DNA of 64,000 bases from Choricystis sp. odSpoLacu1. Taxonomy: Eukaryota > Chlorophyta > Trebouxiophyceae. Positions 52,820-63,897 of this stretch are shown piece by piece. The stretch's first letter is position 1. Every line of letters starts with the position of its first letter. Under the pieces are notes generated by a model, which saw only the letters and a list, made by a program, of their open reading frames with translations, did not search any database and was not told where the DNA came from. The stretch is from assembly GCA_958009055.1 (NCBI GenBank), contig OY253656.1, positions 682,001 through 746,000 on the forward strand. The letters run 5' to 3'. The translations under genes were made by a program, and so were the position numbers.

Positions 52820-54886
52820 ATGCGGCGCGCCACCGCGCCGAGGCGAAGCGGCCGACCCCGCCACCGCCGCGCCGCGGCCACCGCGGACGCCACCCCCCCC
52901 ACCCCGCCCCAGCTGGCGACACCACCACAGAGGCCACCCGCCACACCAGTCGACCTGCCGTCCCTGGTCAGCGTGGCGCGCGCCGCGGTGGCGCGCGAGC
53001 GTGACGCGGCGGCGCCGCCCCCGCTCGCCCGCCCGCCCGGCACCGCGTGGCGGGCCTCCGCGCGTGGCGGCGGGGACGCCAAGTTCCACATCGCGGTCAA
53101 CAGAGCGTTGGTGCGGGCGGCGGCGGCGGTGGGAGGCGGTGGTGAGTGCGCGGCGTCGTCGACGTCATCGCCGCCGCCCACCGCCTCCGATGCCGACGCG
53201 TTTGCGGGGCACGCGCTCGACTTGCTGACCGCGGGGCCACCGCCCAAAGGGCGGCCCGGGGACGGGAGTGACGCCGCAACGGTCGCGCTGCCAGCGGCGC
53301 CGCCCCGCCCCGCCCGCCACGCGTCGCCGTCTTTAGCACCCCCACCCCGCCCCTCCCGCCCGCTGGCTGCATCCCCCGTCAACGTGGGCACCGCCCTGCA
53401 CAGACTGGGCGTCGTGTGGCGGGCCACGGGGGCGGCCACCCCCCCGCGGCGAGGGTCGGCGGCAGCGCGGTTGCTGGATGCTGCTGCCACCGCCGGCGGC
53501 GTCGCCCGCCTGCACCGGTGGCCCCCCCGCTCCATCGCTAACGCGGCGTGGGGGGTGGCATCCACGCTGAGGCCGCCCCGCTTCCTGGCGGCGGGTGGCG
53601 GGGACCGTGTGCCCCGTCCCGCGGGCGACAGCGAAAGCGACGGCGACGAGCCGCCCGCGCTGCGCGCGCCGCTGCCACCGCCCGCGATTGCGTTGGTGGA
53701 GGCAGCGATGCACGCTCTCGGCGCCGCCCCTCCCTCCGCCTTCAAGCCTCAAGAAGTGGCCACCGTGGCGTGGGCGGCGGGCACGCTGTGCGTCGGCGAC
53801 GCGGCCGCGTGGCGCTCGCTTGCGGCCGCGGCGGAAGCCTCCCTCGCCGCGTCCGGCGACGCCTACACCCCCCAAGGCGTGTCCATGGTGACGTGGGCGC
53901 TGGGGAGGGCGCGTTATCGCCACGTGGGCGCGCTGGACGCGGCTGGCGCGCACGCCGCGGCGCGCGTGGCCAGCTACTCCCCGCAAGCGCTCGCCAATCT
54001 CACCTGGGCCCTGGCCGTGCTGCGGCATCCCCCTCCACCGGGTCTGCTGCACGATGCAGTCGGCGTCATTGTGGATGGATGCTGGGGGGTGGAGTCAGTG
54101 GGTGGTGGTGGAAAAGCCTGCCCCCCACTCTCCTCGTTCGACGTGCGCGCCACGACACAGGCAGTCGGCAACTTTTGTTGGGCGGCCGCCGCGCTGGGGG
54201 GGCTGGACGCGCCCTCGTTGACCGCGCTGGTGATGCCGCTGGCCCCCCACCTGGCCACGCCGACCGCGCCGCGGGAAGCTCTGCACCAGGTGTGGCAGGC
54301 GGCGCGGCTGGTGGAGACGGCGGATAGTGGGAGCGGAGACACCTCCTGTTCCTCTCTCCCTGCCCTGCCCCCACCCCTCGCGGCCGCTGCCTCCGCCGCC
54401 CGCCGCGCCGCCGCCCGCCCGGCGGCAGCCGCCGCCACGGGGCTGGCCAACGCCGTGTTTCGCGCGTTCGCGGCATCCCCCCGCACCCACACCGCCGACG
54501 CGGAGGCCACCATCGCGGCCGGCCACCACCGCGTGGATGCCGCCCTGGTCACGCACGCGGGCGCCCGCGTGGCAGTCGAAGCCGACGGCCCCCCCCACTA
54601 CCTGACGTCGCACCCGCGCTTTGCAGACGGCGCGACCGCCGTGCGTGACGCCCTCCTGCGCCGGGACGGGTGGGCCGTGGTGGCGGTGCCATACTGGGAG
54701 TGGGACGAGATGGGGGGGGACGCGGTCGCGGAGGCGGCGTACGTGGAGAGGAGGCTGGCGGCGGTGGACAGAGACGTTAGGGGCGCTGAGGACGCGCTGA
54801 GGACGCGTTGGAGTCGTTGGCGGGGCGGGGCCGGGTTGGCGACGCCGAGCGAGGAAGTCAGAGAGAGGGGAAACAAGTGGGGGTGA
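52820..54886 (+). CDS. RAP-domain protein with helical repeats (organelle RNA metabolism), 688 aa
   Basis: Single exon. The Arg/Pro-rich N-terminus (MRRATAPRRSGRPRHRRAAA) suits a plastid or mitochondrial transit peptide. Long low-complexity stretches follow, then degenerate 35-40 residue helical repeats with the OPR/FASTK-like signature: RWPPRSIANAAWGVASTL, FKPQEVATVAWAAGTLCVG, YTPQGVSMVTWALGRARYR, YSPQALANLTWALAVLRH, VRATTQAVGNFCWAAAALGG. The C-terminal RAP domain is DAALVTHAGARVAVEADGP, HYLTSHPR, LLRRDGWAVVAVPYWEWDEM. RAP proteins bind organellar transcripts and promote maturation or translation (family knowledge); the target RNA is unknown. Confidence 0.87.
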   Translation: MRRATAPRRSGRPRHRRAAATADATPPTPPQLATPPQRPPATPVDLPSLVSVARAAVARERDAAAPPPLARPPGTAWRASARGGGDAKFHIAVNRALVRAAAAVGGGGECAASSTSSPPPTASDADAFAGHALDLLTAGPPPKGRPGDGSDAATVALPAAPPRPARHASPSLAPPPRPSRPLAASPVNVGTALHRLGVVWRATGAATPPRRGSAAARLLDAAATAGGVARLHRWPPRSIANAAWGVASTLRPPRFLAAGGGDRVPRPAGDSESDGDEPPALRAPLPPPAIALVEAAMHALGAAPPSAFKPQEVATVAWAAGTLCVGDAAAWRSLAAAAEASLAASGDAYTPQGVSMVTWALGRARYRHVGALDAAGAHAAARVASYSPQALANLTWALAVLRHPPPPGLLHDAVGVIVDGCWGVESVGGGGKACPPLSSFDVRATTQAVGNFCWAAAALGGLDAPSLTALVMPLAPHLATPTAPREALHQVWQAARLVETADSGSGDTSCSSLPALPPPLAAAASAARRAAARPAAAAATGLANAVFRAFAASPRTHTADAEATIAAGHHRVDAALVTHAGARVAVEADGPPHYLTSHPRFADGATAVRDALLRRDGWAVVAVPYWEWDEMGGDAVAEAAYVERRLAAVDRDVRGAEDALRTRWSRWRGGAGLATPSEEVRERGNKWG

Positions 54887-54960
54887 TGTGTTGTAGAGCC
54901 CCCGCGCACACGCCTCTTGAAACCACTCTCACGCGCGCCCCCTGATTTCACCCCGCCCTA

Positions 54961-55468
54961 ACGCGGCGCTGACCGTGGGCGCCACCCTGGCCAACGCGGG
55001 CTCCTCCCGCGACGACGCGGCCGCCTACCTGCGCGCCCTGGACCTGGGGCTCAGCCCGCACGCACGCGTGTGGGCTGACGTGGCCGTCGGGCACGCGGGG
55101 TTGGGAGACTGTGGACTGTGGACCGCGCGCCGCGCGCTGCGCGCGGTGACCCTTACACCTGACCGCTGCTCTGGCGTGGGTGCACGTGCGCCTGGAGATG
55201 GCGAGAGAGGGTCTGTGTGGTTTGCTGGAGGTGGCGGACGAGCAGGGCACGGCCACGTCGAGGGCGGCGCTGGGGAGACGGTTTTTGTTTTTGTGTGTCA
55301 AAACACCTGTCGCCTGTTTTGCCGCTTTCCCCAAACTCTCCGCGCGCATGGATGCATGGCTTAGCTTTGTGCCTGTGTAGAGGATGCAGCAGCGTGCCAA
55401 GCCGTGACGCGGTCGCTGGCGGCGGCGGCAGCAGCGGATGCAAGCATCATCGACAAACAAACGTTTTA
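54961..55468 (+). pseudogene. broken open frame with helical-repeat-like residues (fragment, frameshifted)
   Basis: Coding-like sequence in three blocks and different frames: SSRDDAAAYLRALDLGLSPH, ARVWADVAVGHAGLGDCG (about 54975-55150); then AALAWVHVRLEMAREGLCGL, LEVADEQGTATSRAALG (about 55170-55280); then, after GTGCCTGTGTAG, EDAAACQAVTRSLAAAAAAD, ASIIDKQTF ending TAA at 55466-55468. The last join may be an intron; the first, near 55150, needs a one-base shift. The style is TPR-like. It could be a decayed gene, a consensus error, or the last exons of a gene I cannot start. Confidence 0.4.
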
Positions 55469-55502
55469 ACAAACACCACAAAAGAAAACTACTCCCTCCA
55501 TT

Positions 55503-57935
55503 CTACTCTTTGCGCCCCTTTTTGAACGTCGACACCAGGTCAGCCTGCGAATCGGCCGGCACCTGCGCGTGCCGCGCGTACACCATGGAAAACTCCCCTT
55601 TCCCCTGCGTCATCGACCGCAGCGCGGTCGAGTAGCCAAACATGGCGGACAGAGGCACGGACGCGCCCAGCACGACGTCGTCGCCGTCGCCGTCGGAGGA
55701 GGAGACGACGCCCTTGCGCCTGTTCAAATCCCCCACGACCGCGCCCTGAAACTCGGCCGGCACCCGCACCTCCACCGCCATCACGGGCTCCAGCACGACG
55801 GGGCCCGCCGCCGCGTACGCGTCCCGGAACGCGTGGGCGGCGGCGATTTTAAACGCCAACTCGGACGAGTCGACCGCGTGCGCGCCGCCGTCTGTGAGAG
55901 CGAACTTGACGCCGTCCACCGGGTGCCCCGTCAACGGGCCCGACGCGGCCGCCTCCATGAACCCTTTTTCCACGGCGTGCAGGAAGGAGGGGGGGATGGC
56001 GTTGCCGACGGTCTCCCGGACAAAGGCCGCGCCGCCCGAGCCGGGCGCGCCCGGGTCGCCGCCGTGCGTCGGCTCTATGTAGCCGACCACCCTCGCGTAC
56101 TGGCCCGCCCCTCCACTCTGCTTCTTGTGCAGGTGGTCAAAGTCGGCGCGCTTGGTGACTGCCTCCCGATAGTTGACGCGGGGGCGGCCGACGTCGACGG
56201 ACACGCCGTACTCGCGCTTCAACCGCTCGACGTAGATCTCGAGGTGCAGCTCCCCCATGCCCGACACCAGGGTCTGGCCCGTCCCCCCGTCCGACGACAC
56301 CCGGAACGTGGGGTCCTCCCTCTGGAAGCGGGCCAACGCTTTGGAGAGGGCGGCCGAGGCCTCGCGCGAGGTCGGCGCGATGGCGAGCGACATGACGGGG
56401 TCGGGCACGCGCATGCTCTCCAGCGCCACCCGAACCGTCCCATCAGTGAACGTGTCCCCCGACGCGCACTCCACGCCAAACAGGGCCACAATGTCGCCCG
56501 CGGTGGCGGCGGGGATGTCCACCATGTCGGCGGCGTGCATGCGCACGACGCGCGCGGCCTTGACGCGCCGCCCGGTCGCGACGTTGGTGATCGCGTCCCC
56601 CTTCCTCAGCGTGCCCGAGTAGATGCGCAGGTAGGTGAGCTGGCCGAAGCGCCCCTCCTCCAGCTTGAAGGCGAGGGCGACCAGGGGGGCGGCCGGGTCG
56701 TTGGGCACGGGGACGGTGGGGGGCGGCGCGCCGGGGGGGGGAGGCTCCCCCGCCGCCTCCACCGCCGCCACATCGATGGCGTGGTTCACGACGTCACCCG
56801 GGGCGGGCAGGTAGGCCACCACACCGTCCAACAGGTGTTGGACGCCTCGATTTTTGTAGGCGGAGCCCATGAAGACGGGCACGAAGGACAGGTTGATCGT
56901 CGCGCGCCGGATCGCGGCGGCCAGGGTTGCCACGTCGACCTCCTCTGCCCCGCCCGCCGCCAGGTACGCTTCCGCCAGCCCATCGTCCGCGTCTGCCACG
57001 GCCTCGATGAGTGTGACGCGGGCGGCGGCGGCGGCGTCGGTGAGGTGGGCGGGGATCGGGCCCTCGACGACAGTCTCGCCACGGGGGCCTTCAAAAGACA
57101 GAGCGACGCTGCGCACCAAATCCACCACACCCGCATGGTCTGCCTCCAGCCCAACCGGCAGCGCCACGGGGGCCGCATTCAGCTTGAGCTTGGCCCGCAG
57201 GGCGGCGACGACGCGGGCCGGGTCGGCGCCCGGGCGGTCCAGTTTGTTGATGAAGGCGAGGCGAGGAACGCGGTACCTCCGCATTTGACGGTCCACCGTC
57301 ACGCTCTGGCTCTGCACGCCTCCGACTCCACACAGGACCAGCACCGCGCCATCCAGGACGCGCAGGGCGCGTTCGACTTCGATGGTGAAGTCGACGTGGC
57401 CAGGGGTGTCGATGATGTTGACATCTGAATCCTTCCACCTGCAAAAAGTCGCAGCCGACTGAATGGTGATGCCTTTTTCACGTTCCAAATCCATGGAGTC
57501 CATCTTGGCGCCCACGCCGTCCTTGCCGCGCACCTCGTGGATGGCGCCGATGCGGCCGGTGTAGAAGAGGACGCGTTCGGTCAGGGTGGTTTTGCCCGAG
57601 TCGATGTGGGCCGAGATGCCGATGTTGCGGGTGGAGGACGCGTGGGTGGAGGAGGGAGATGAGGGGGCGGCGTCGGGGGCGGGCAGGGAGGAGAGGGAGC
57701 TGTGGGTTGGGGAGGTTGAGAGCGTGAGTGCGGCCAGCGGTCGATCGGGGCAGCGGGGGGTGCGGCCGTCCGCGCTCCCACCCCTCTCCCTCCCTCCTCT
57801 CTCACTTGTCTTGTGCCCACAAACTGCACCCACGCACCGTGCCCACGCCGGCGCCGGCGCCACGCGGCAGGAGGAGGCGGACGACGCCCAGCCGTCGGCG
57901 ACCGCGCGCGCCGCAATTGCGGCGGCACGCCGCAT
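55503..57935 (-). CDS. mitochondrial elongation factor G (EF-G1), 764 aa
   Basis: GTPase that drives translocation on the mitochondrial ribosome. Exons 57838-57935 and 55503-57699, phase 2; the 138-base intron is a multiple of three without a stop, so unspliced mRNA would also be readable. Presequence [21 protein letters not shown]1 loop [20 protein letters not shown]2 region [20 protein letters not shown]3 [19 protein letters not shown]4 [10 protein letters not shown]. Later: [39 protein letters not shown], and C-terminal domains IV-V with [19 protein letters not shown]. The family GITIxSAA and mtEFG1-type KKGRK tail support the mitochondrial type rather than the plastid one. Confidence 0.96.
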   Translation of the reverse strand: MRRAAAIAARAVADGWASSASSCRVAPAPAWARCVGAVCGHKTSERGGRERGGSADGRTPRCPDRPLAALTLSTSPTHSSLSSLPAPDAAPSSPSSTHASSTRNIGISAHIDSGKTTLTERVLFYTGRIGAIHEVRGKDGVGAKMDSMDLEREKGITIQSAATFCRWKDSDVNIIDTPGHVDFTIEVERALRVLDGAVLVLCGVGGVQSQSVTVDRQMRRYRVPRLAFINKLDRPGADPARVVAALRAKLKLNAAPVALPVGLEADHAGVVDLVRSVALSFEGPRGETVVEGPIPAHLTDAAAAARVTLIEAVADADDGLAEAYLAAGGAEEVDVATLAAAIRRATINLSFVPVFMGSAYKNRGVQHLLDGVVAYLPAPGDVVNHAIDVAAVEAAGEPPPPGAPPPTVPVPNDPAAPLVALAFKLEEGRFGQLTYLRIYSGTLRKGDAITNVATGRRVKAARVVRMHAADMVDIPAATAGDIVALFGVECASGDTFTDGTVRVALESMRVPDPVMSLAIAPTSREASAALSKALARFQREDPTFRVSSDGGTGQTLVSGMGELHLEIYVERLKREYGVSVDVGRPRVNYREAVTKRADFDHLHKKQSGGAGQYARVVGYIEPTHGGDPGAPGSGGAAFVRETVGNAIPPSFLHAVEKGFMEAAASGPLTGHPVDGVKFALTDGGAHAVDSSELAFKIAAAHAFRDAYAAAGPVVLEPVMAVEVRVPAEFQGAVVGDLNRRKGVVSSSDGDGDDVVLGASVPLSAMFGYSTALRSMTQGKGEFSMVYARHAQVPADSQADLVSTFKKGRKE

Positions 57936-58210
57936 TGTGGGGTGGGCGCTCCGCGTGTCTGGTGAAGAAGGAGTGTGTATGTGTGTGTGTGTGTGTGGAT
58001 GCTCACGCACGCGTCGCGCGTGGTGGGCGCCCGCGGGAGAAAGAAAACGCGCGTCGCGTTTTTGTGGTTTGTTCTTCCGTTTTTTCGTGCGCGCTCTCTC
58101 TCTTTCTCGACGCTCAAAGGTGTTGACACAACCCTCCGCCTCGACAAAACAAGCTGTTGAACCGGTGTGCAGTGACCCAAAGAACCAGCAAAAAAAACCC
58201 CGCACCCCAC

Positions 58211-58764
58211 CTTCTTCCTTCTCTCCTCCTCGTCGGAGCGCGTGGCGACGCCCGGGCGCGGCAGCCCCTGCACGGCAAGCAGCTCCTCTTTGGTCCCCAC
58301 GCGCACCCGCCGCCAGCCGCTGTCCCGCTCTTCCTTGTGCTCTGGGCCGCCCACGGAGACGCCGTCGGTGTCGTCAGGGGACGCCTGACGCCTGTCCCCT
58401 GACGACACCGACGGCTGCGACTCTGGCGCGGCGTCGACCGCCGGCGCGTCCGCCGCCGTGGCCGCCCGCCGGCGCTCGGCTGCCGCTTCGACTGCGGCGT
58501 CGGCCTTGGCCTCCACCGCGCGCGTGACGACGGCGACGCACCCCGCGCGGCCGCCTCGCTGGCGGCGGCGGCCAACGCGTTGAGGTCGTGGTGGTCGTGG
58601 ATGGTGATGCAGACACGCCCCCCACGTCGGACGACCAGGGCCTCCATGGCGTCGAGGTTGAGGGCGTGGGCGTCGATGGCGCCCAGGTCGGCAGAGATCA
58701 TGGCGTTGATCTCATCAGCGGTCAGCTGCAGAGGCGGCGGCGGGGTGGGCGGGCGGCGCGGCAT
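58211..58764 (-). CDS. hypothetical protein, frameshifted, 3' end unresolved
   Basis: Family not recognised. ATG at 58764 gives [75 protein letters not shown]. The reading then continues best in another frame: [20 protein letters not shown], and finally [46 protein letters not shown]. One missing G in GCGCGGGGTGCG (about 58537-58548) would join them. A GTGGGG donor may follow RRKK at 58210, but no acceptor gives a convincing last exon. The coding part contains a perfect 22-bp hairpin (58361-58415). Confidence 0.5.
58361..58415. repeat. perfect 22-bp inverted repeat with 11-base loop
   Basis: GCCGTCGGTGTCGTCAGGGGAC-type arm at 58361-58382 is the exact reverse complement of 58394-58415; the loop is GCCTGACGCCT. 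It lies in the frame reading [14 protein letters not shown] on the minus strand. Confidence 0.97.
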
Positions 58765-58904
58765 CGTGGGAAGCGGGTGGGGGGCGGTGGGGGCGGGTGG
58801 AGGGTCGGCAAACCCAGAAAACGCGGGTGTGAGGCGGAGAAACAGTTTTTTTTTTGTTTTCCCTCTACCCGCACACATCATCTACAGCGATCACTGCCTT
58901 CACT

Positions 58905-59678
58905 TCACGCCTTTTCAGGATCCTCAGGCGCCTCTCCCCCCTCCGCTTTGCCCTCCTCCTCCTCCCCTGCCACCCCCCTCTCCGCCCGCTCCATCGCTCG
59001 CCGCGCCGACCCACTCACCCGCACACAGTTGCCCTCCAGCGCCGCCGCCAGCTGCGCCGCCGCCCCCCCATCCCCTGCCTTGCCCACTGCGTACGCGACC
59101 GCGGCCGCCAGGGAGGGGGTGGGAGCGATGCCAGCCGCCACCGCGGACCGCAGCACAGCGCTCGCGCCGTCCGCGTCACCCGCCGACGCCAGCGCCCTGG
59201 CCACGCGGGCGTACGAGCCCGCCCCCAGGCTCGACAGGCCTAGCTCGCGCGACCGGGCCAGGGCGGCCGCTGCGCCGGGTGCGCCACCAGCAGTCTTAGC
59301 GGCCGCGACGACGGCCGCCGCGGCAGCGGCCGGCAGCACGCCGGCCTGCCCCCTCGCCACGGCGGCCGCCCGCCAGGCGGACACGGTGTCCAGAATGGAG
59401 GCCACGTCGTCGCCTTCGGTAGCACGGGAGAGAATGGGGGTCAGCGCAGCGGGGCGGTGTGCCCCGAGCGCCGTCAACCGCCGCCTCAGCACGGCGGCCG
59501 CCGCTTTGGCGCTGGCGTCCGGGGGCAGCCTGTCGTCCCAGTCGGGAGCCGCCCAGTCGGGGGTGGCGGCCGGCGCGGCCGCGGCAGTGCGGGGGGCGAA
59601 GGGCGCGGCGTGGGCCGCGAATTGGGCGCCCGATCTGTGGCGGCGCAGCGCGGACCGCAGCAGTGACGCGGTGAACAT
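58905..59678 (-). CDS. helical-repeat (PPR-like) protein with organellar presequence, 257 aa
   Basis: Single exon, ATG at 59678. The N-terminus MFTASLLRSALRRHRSGAQF looks like a mitochondrial presequence. The rest is Ala-rich helices: RATEGDDVASILDTVSAWRA, GAGSYARVARALASAGDADG, ASAVLRSAVAAGIAPTPSLA, AAVAYAVGKAGDGGAAAQLA. The phrase SYARVARALASAGDADGASAVLxxAVAAGIAPTxxL has the PPR rhythm (Y..L...L...G....A......M...G..P....), with at least two units. The C-terminus is acidic. RNA binding is plausible by analogy only. It starts 106 bases downstream of the helicase stop on the same strand. Confidence 0.55.
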   Translation of the reverse strand: MFTASLLRSALRRHRSGAQFAAHAAPFAPRTAAAAPAATPDWAAPDWDDRLPPDASAKAAAAVLRRRLTALGAHRPAALTPILSRATEGDDVASILDTVSAWRAAAVARGQAGVLPAAAAAAVVAAAKTAGGAPGAAAALARSRELGLSSLGAGSYARVARALASAGDADGASAVLRSAVAAGIAPTPSLAAAVAYAVGKAGDGGAAAQLAAALEGNCVRVSGSARRAMERAERGVAGEEEEGKAEGGEAPEDPEKA

Positions 59679-59784
59679 GAAAGCAGAGTTGTGGTGTCTG
59701 ATGTGCGTGTGTTGACAGAGCGGAAAACGCAGACTAAAAGCAAGGAATGCGGGATGTGAAAGCAAAAAACAAGCGACGACTCTA

Positions 59785-62700
59785 TCACCTCTCTCCACGC
59801 ACCACGCGCCCAGCGAGCGCGAGCACCGCCCCTGCCCCCGCCGCGCATAGGGCTTCATTGTAGGCGCGGCACGTGGACGTCTGCACACAGGCGGGACAGC
59901 CGCTAGGCTCGCCACAGCCACACCCCTCCACCAGCGCGGCGGCGGCGGCCAGCAGCTCCCCAAACCGCGCCCCCGCCGACCGCGCGACGCCCACACCCCC
60001 TCCCGGGTGCGCGTCATACAGCAGCAACCGCGACTCCACGCCCACACACTCGCACGCGACGACGGAAGGCGCGCACTGCAGGATGGCGGGGGCGACGGCG
60101 GCCAGGGCGTGGGCGGCGGCGTGGACGCAGGAGGCAGGGTCGAGCGGGTGGGGCGTCGACGCGGCGGCCGTCTTCAGGGCTTCCACCACCGCGCGGTGGG
60201 GCAGGGGCACGTGGGCCGCCACCGTCTCGAACGCGACGTCGGGCAGAAAGAGAGGCACCCTGTCAAAGGGGACGCCCGAGGACCGCCACACGCGTTCAAA
60301 CGAGTAGAAGCGGGTGGTGACGACAGCAGGCCCGACGGCAGCCGGTGGAGACGGGTTGTCGCCACCCCCACCATCCCCACTCCCGCCACCACCATCCCCC
60401 AGCGCCACGCCCGCCCCGACGAGAGTCACCGCGGTGGCGTCCACGGGGCGCGTGAAGTAATTCACTGCTTTGCGGACAACAATGGCGGTGCGGGTGGTGA
60501 CGTTCAATGACCGCACGATGTGGGTGCGGCCGTGCAGCAGGTGGACGGCGCCATCGTACAGCGAGAAGAAGGCTTTGCCGGCTTCGACTTCTTCGAGGGG
60601 GGTGCCGGCCTCGTCCTGCACGACAAACTTGTCTGCGTCGATGGAGCGCAGGCCAAACGTCGACGCGGGGGCGGAGGCCGCGCCACAGTAGTGCAGGGGG
60701 AAGGGAGTGCCGCCCACCCCTCCCACCGCGTGCGGGTGCACCGCCAGCACGCCCGCCGCCACCAGGTCGGACGCGACGGCGGGCAGGGTGGGGCCAAAAT
60801 AGGATGAATCGACGTCCAGCCGCAACGGCGCCTCTGCCGCCGCCGCTGCCACATGCAACGCCAGCAGCCCCGGCGCACCCGGGTCGCACCGCACAGCTTC
60901 CGGCGCGCGTGCCACCAGGGCGGCCGGGCGGCGCACGTAGAACTGGTCCAGGGGCGACTCGTGGGCAATCAGAATGTGGAGGGAGGGGGAGCCGCGCCGC
61001 CCCGCGCGCCCGACTTGTTGCCAGAGAGAGCTCGCGGTGGGAGGAATCCCAACGTGCAGAGTGGCATCGAGGTCGCCCACATCCACACCCAGTTCCAGGG
61101 CGTTGGTGGTGGCGACGCCCAGGAGGGAGCCACCGAAGAGACCCGCCTCGATCGCGCGCCGGTCTGCGGCTGCATAGCCTCCGCGGTAGCAAGCAACAGA
61201 TGCAGCCAGCGCGCGGCGCGCGGTGGCGTCGTCGCCGTCATCGTCTTCATCGCCATCACCGTCGCCTGTGCCGCGGTTGGACAGGACGGCTTTCGCGTGG
61301 GCGGCCACAAGTTCAGCCACCTTGCGCGTGCCACAAAACGCGAGCGTGCGCGCGCGCTGCGCGCGCACACACGCGGCTAAAAGCAGCCCCGCCTCCACAA
61401 TGGGGGACGCGCGGTGGGGGCGGTCGTCGGTGGTGGGGCCGCCCGGCCACAGCTCCCGCCGCGAGGGAGGCGCATCGCGGGGCAGGGACGCCGCCGCGGC
61501 CGCGGCCGCGGCCAGGCGGCAGCGCTGCGGCGCGGTCGCGTCGGCGGGGGGGGGGGGCGCCGCCCGCGCGCCCACCGAAGACAGATGAACCGTCCGCAGG
61601 GGCGCCCACGCGCAGCAAGTCCCGGTCGCGGCTCGCGGTGGCGGCTGCAGCGGCGTGGGCAGAAGCGACCGCGCCATCGCCGTCGGGGGGGCGCCTGCGT
61701 GTGGCCGTGGCGGGGCCACCGCCACCACCACCACGCCGCTCGACCAGGGGCGGGTTCCAGATGACAAACGTCTTTGCACCCGCGGGCGACCCATCAGCAT
61801 AGATCACACGAATCGGGTCCAGCCCCAGCAGTGCGCCAGCATGGTCTGCCGCGTTGGCCACCGTCGCCGAGCACGCCAGAAACAGGGGTGGCGGCCGTGG
61901 CACAGCCCGCGTCTCGTCGGCCGCGCGCAGGCCGTCGACCGCGCGCCGCAGGCGGCGCAGCACGAGCGCGGTGTGGCCGCCCAGGGCGCCACCGTACGCG
62001 TGGGCTTCATCCACCGCCACGACGGCCAGCTCCGTCAGAAAAGGGGCAAACGCGCGGGAGGCGGCGGGGAGGACGGTGCGGTGCAGCATGTCCGGGTTGG
62101 ACAGGAGGACTCGGGCGCGGGCGACGACGCCGGCGCGGTCGGGGGGCGCGGTGTCGCCGTCGAACACCGCCACCGACGCCGCCCCCGCCCCCGCCCCCAG
62201 GGCCGCATCCACCGCGGTCTGCAACCGGGGCAGCTGGTCCTGGGCCAGGGCTTTGGTGGGGAACAGGATGAGGGCGGTGGCGGCGGGGTCGGACGCCAGG
62301 GCGGCAACGATCGGCAGCACAAAGCACAGCGACTTGCCGCTGGCTGTGGGCGTGGTGACGATGAAAGGGGTCGACGTCGCCGCCGCCTCCAGAGCAGCGA
62401 TTTGGTGGTCGTACAGCAGGGGCGGGTCCACCCCAACCAGCGCGGCCGCCGCGCGCGCGACGGCGGGGGGCAGGCCGCGCGCCGCGCTCGCGCGCGCGGG
62501 TTGAGGGGGGAGCGTCGTCGTCGCCACGATCTGGCTCTGGTACCAGCGGCGCCGGCAGAACGAGTCCAGCAATGCGTCGGGGGTCGGAGGCGGCAGGCGC
62601 ACGGCGGGCGGTGCGACGGTGGCGGCCGTGAGCGCCGCCGCGACGGCCGCTGTAAATGCCGAGAGCGGGGCGCCACGCACGCGGCGCCACCTGTAGGGTT

Positions 62701-63897
62701 GGTCGGTGTCGCTGGCGTCGCCGTCCTTGTCTTGGTCTTCTTCACCATCATCATCTGGCGGTGGCACCCACACCTCGCCCTCCACCACCGCGGCCGCCGC
62801 CTCCGCGTTGTCCGCGGCGGACGCGAGCGCAGAGCGCAGCGTCGCGGCGCGCGTTTCACCGCGCGGCCGGGCGCCCGCGCTCCCCCGGTCGTCGTCCCGG
62901 GTGCGGGGCCGGTCAAACGTGACGACAGCAGCATCGCCCGCGTCCCGGCCACGCACGGTGACAAGGTCGGGCGCGAGGGCCGCCCCCGCCACCGCGTCGG
63001 CCAGTGTCGCGGCCGCCGACGGCGCGCCCGCCGCGCCGGCCAACGCCAGCGCCAGCAGGCGCCACGTGGGGGAGACGTGGCGGCGGGTCAGGTAGTCGTG
63101 CGCCGCCATGAGGCCCAGGAGGCGGGTCTCCAGGGCGGCGAGTGCGGACGGGAGGGGGGGGCCGGTGAGCGCTCGCGGGCGGCGCGCGCGCACGCGCGCC
63201 GCGATGACTGCGGCGGGTGGCGGGGGCGGGTCGGTGGAGATAGTGGGGGCGTCGTCGTCGCCCGGGCGGATGAAGCCGCCCGCGGCGGCGGCGTCAAACG
63301 CGGGTGGTGGCGGCGGCGGCTGCGGAGGGGGGGGGGACACACGGCCGCGCCGCTTCACAAACCCACCCTCCTCCTCCTCCCCCCCTGCGTCCGCTGCCGA
63401 CAGCACGGGTGGCGGCACCACCAGTGTCGCGCCCGGCCGGGACGCATACCCCGGCAACAGGGTGTGCGTCAAGTTGCTGGGCGGCGGCGAACGTGGCGGC
63501 GTGCGCGGCGGGGGGCGCGCGGGGGGCGCCGCCGCCGCCGCTTCGCGGGACCGTTTCTTGCTGCCTCCCTGGCGGTGCGCCTGCTGCATGTAGACAACAA
63601 AGTCGGAGGGCGAGGGCAGCGTGTCGGCCAGCAGCGCGTCGTCGCGCAGAGCGGCGCCCTGAAGAGGGAGAGAGAGGAAGAAAAAAGGTTGGTCGGAGTT
63701 TTATGCATCCATTCTTCCCCTCTCTCTGACCCAAACCATCGCCACTCCTCCCTCCTCACCCGCACAAACAGGGCCAGCTTGCGCGGCTTGACGCCGAGGC
63801 GGGTGGCCAGGACGGCGCGCAGTGCGCCACCCGTGGCGCCCGCCGGCAGGGGCAGGGTCGCCGCGTCGCCTGTGAGGGAGCGCACGGGGACGTTCAT
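59785..63897 (-). CDS. HRQ1: HRQ1-type RecQ-like helicase with N-terminal ubiquitin-like domain, about 1336 aa, one homopolymer frameshift
   Basis: 3'-5' DNA helicase of the HRQ1/YprA family (RECQL4-related, interstrand crosslink repair in yeast and plants). Exons 63760-63897 and 59785-63658, phase 0. Exon 1 plus the start of exon 2 form a ubiquitin-like domain (MNVPVRSLTGDAATLPLPAG, KPRKLALFVR|GAALRDDALL), as in the plant homologue. Helicase motifs: LLYDHQIAALEAAATSTPFI, TTPTASGKSLCFVLP (Walker A), ALILFPTKALAQDQL, VVAVDEAHAYGGALG (DEAH), LACSATVANAADHAGAL, GVATTNALELGVDVGDLDAT, WQQVGRAGRRG. The C-terminal DUF1998 region has a CGCGEPSGCPAC zinc-type cluster. The frame shifts at a 12-G run (61546-61557). 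Confidence 0.93.

Noticed and set aside
55569..57428. 619-residue frame on + opposite EF-G1
   Set aside because: It is the complement of a fully motif-complete EF-G; high GC removes stops in the antisense frame.
58500..58550. A 32-base intron (GTGCGT...GGAG) joining the two frames of the hypothetical gene
   Set aside because: Far shorter than any other intron in the window and no pyrimidine-rich acceptor; a one-base error is simpler.
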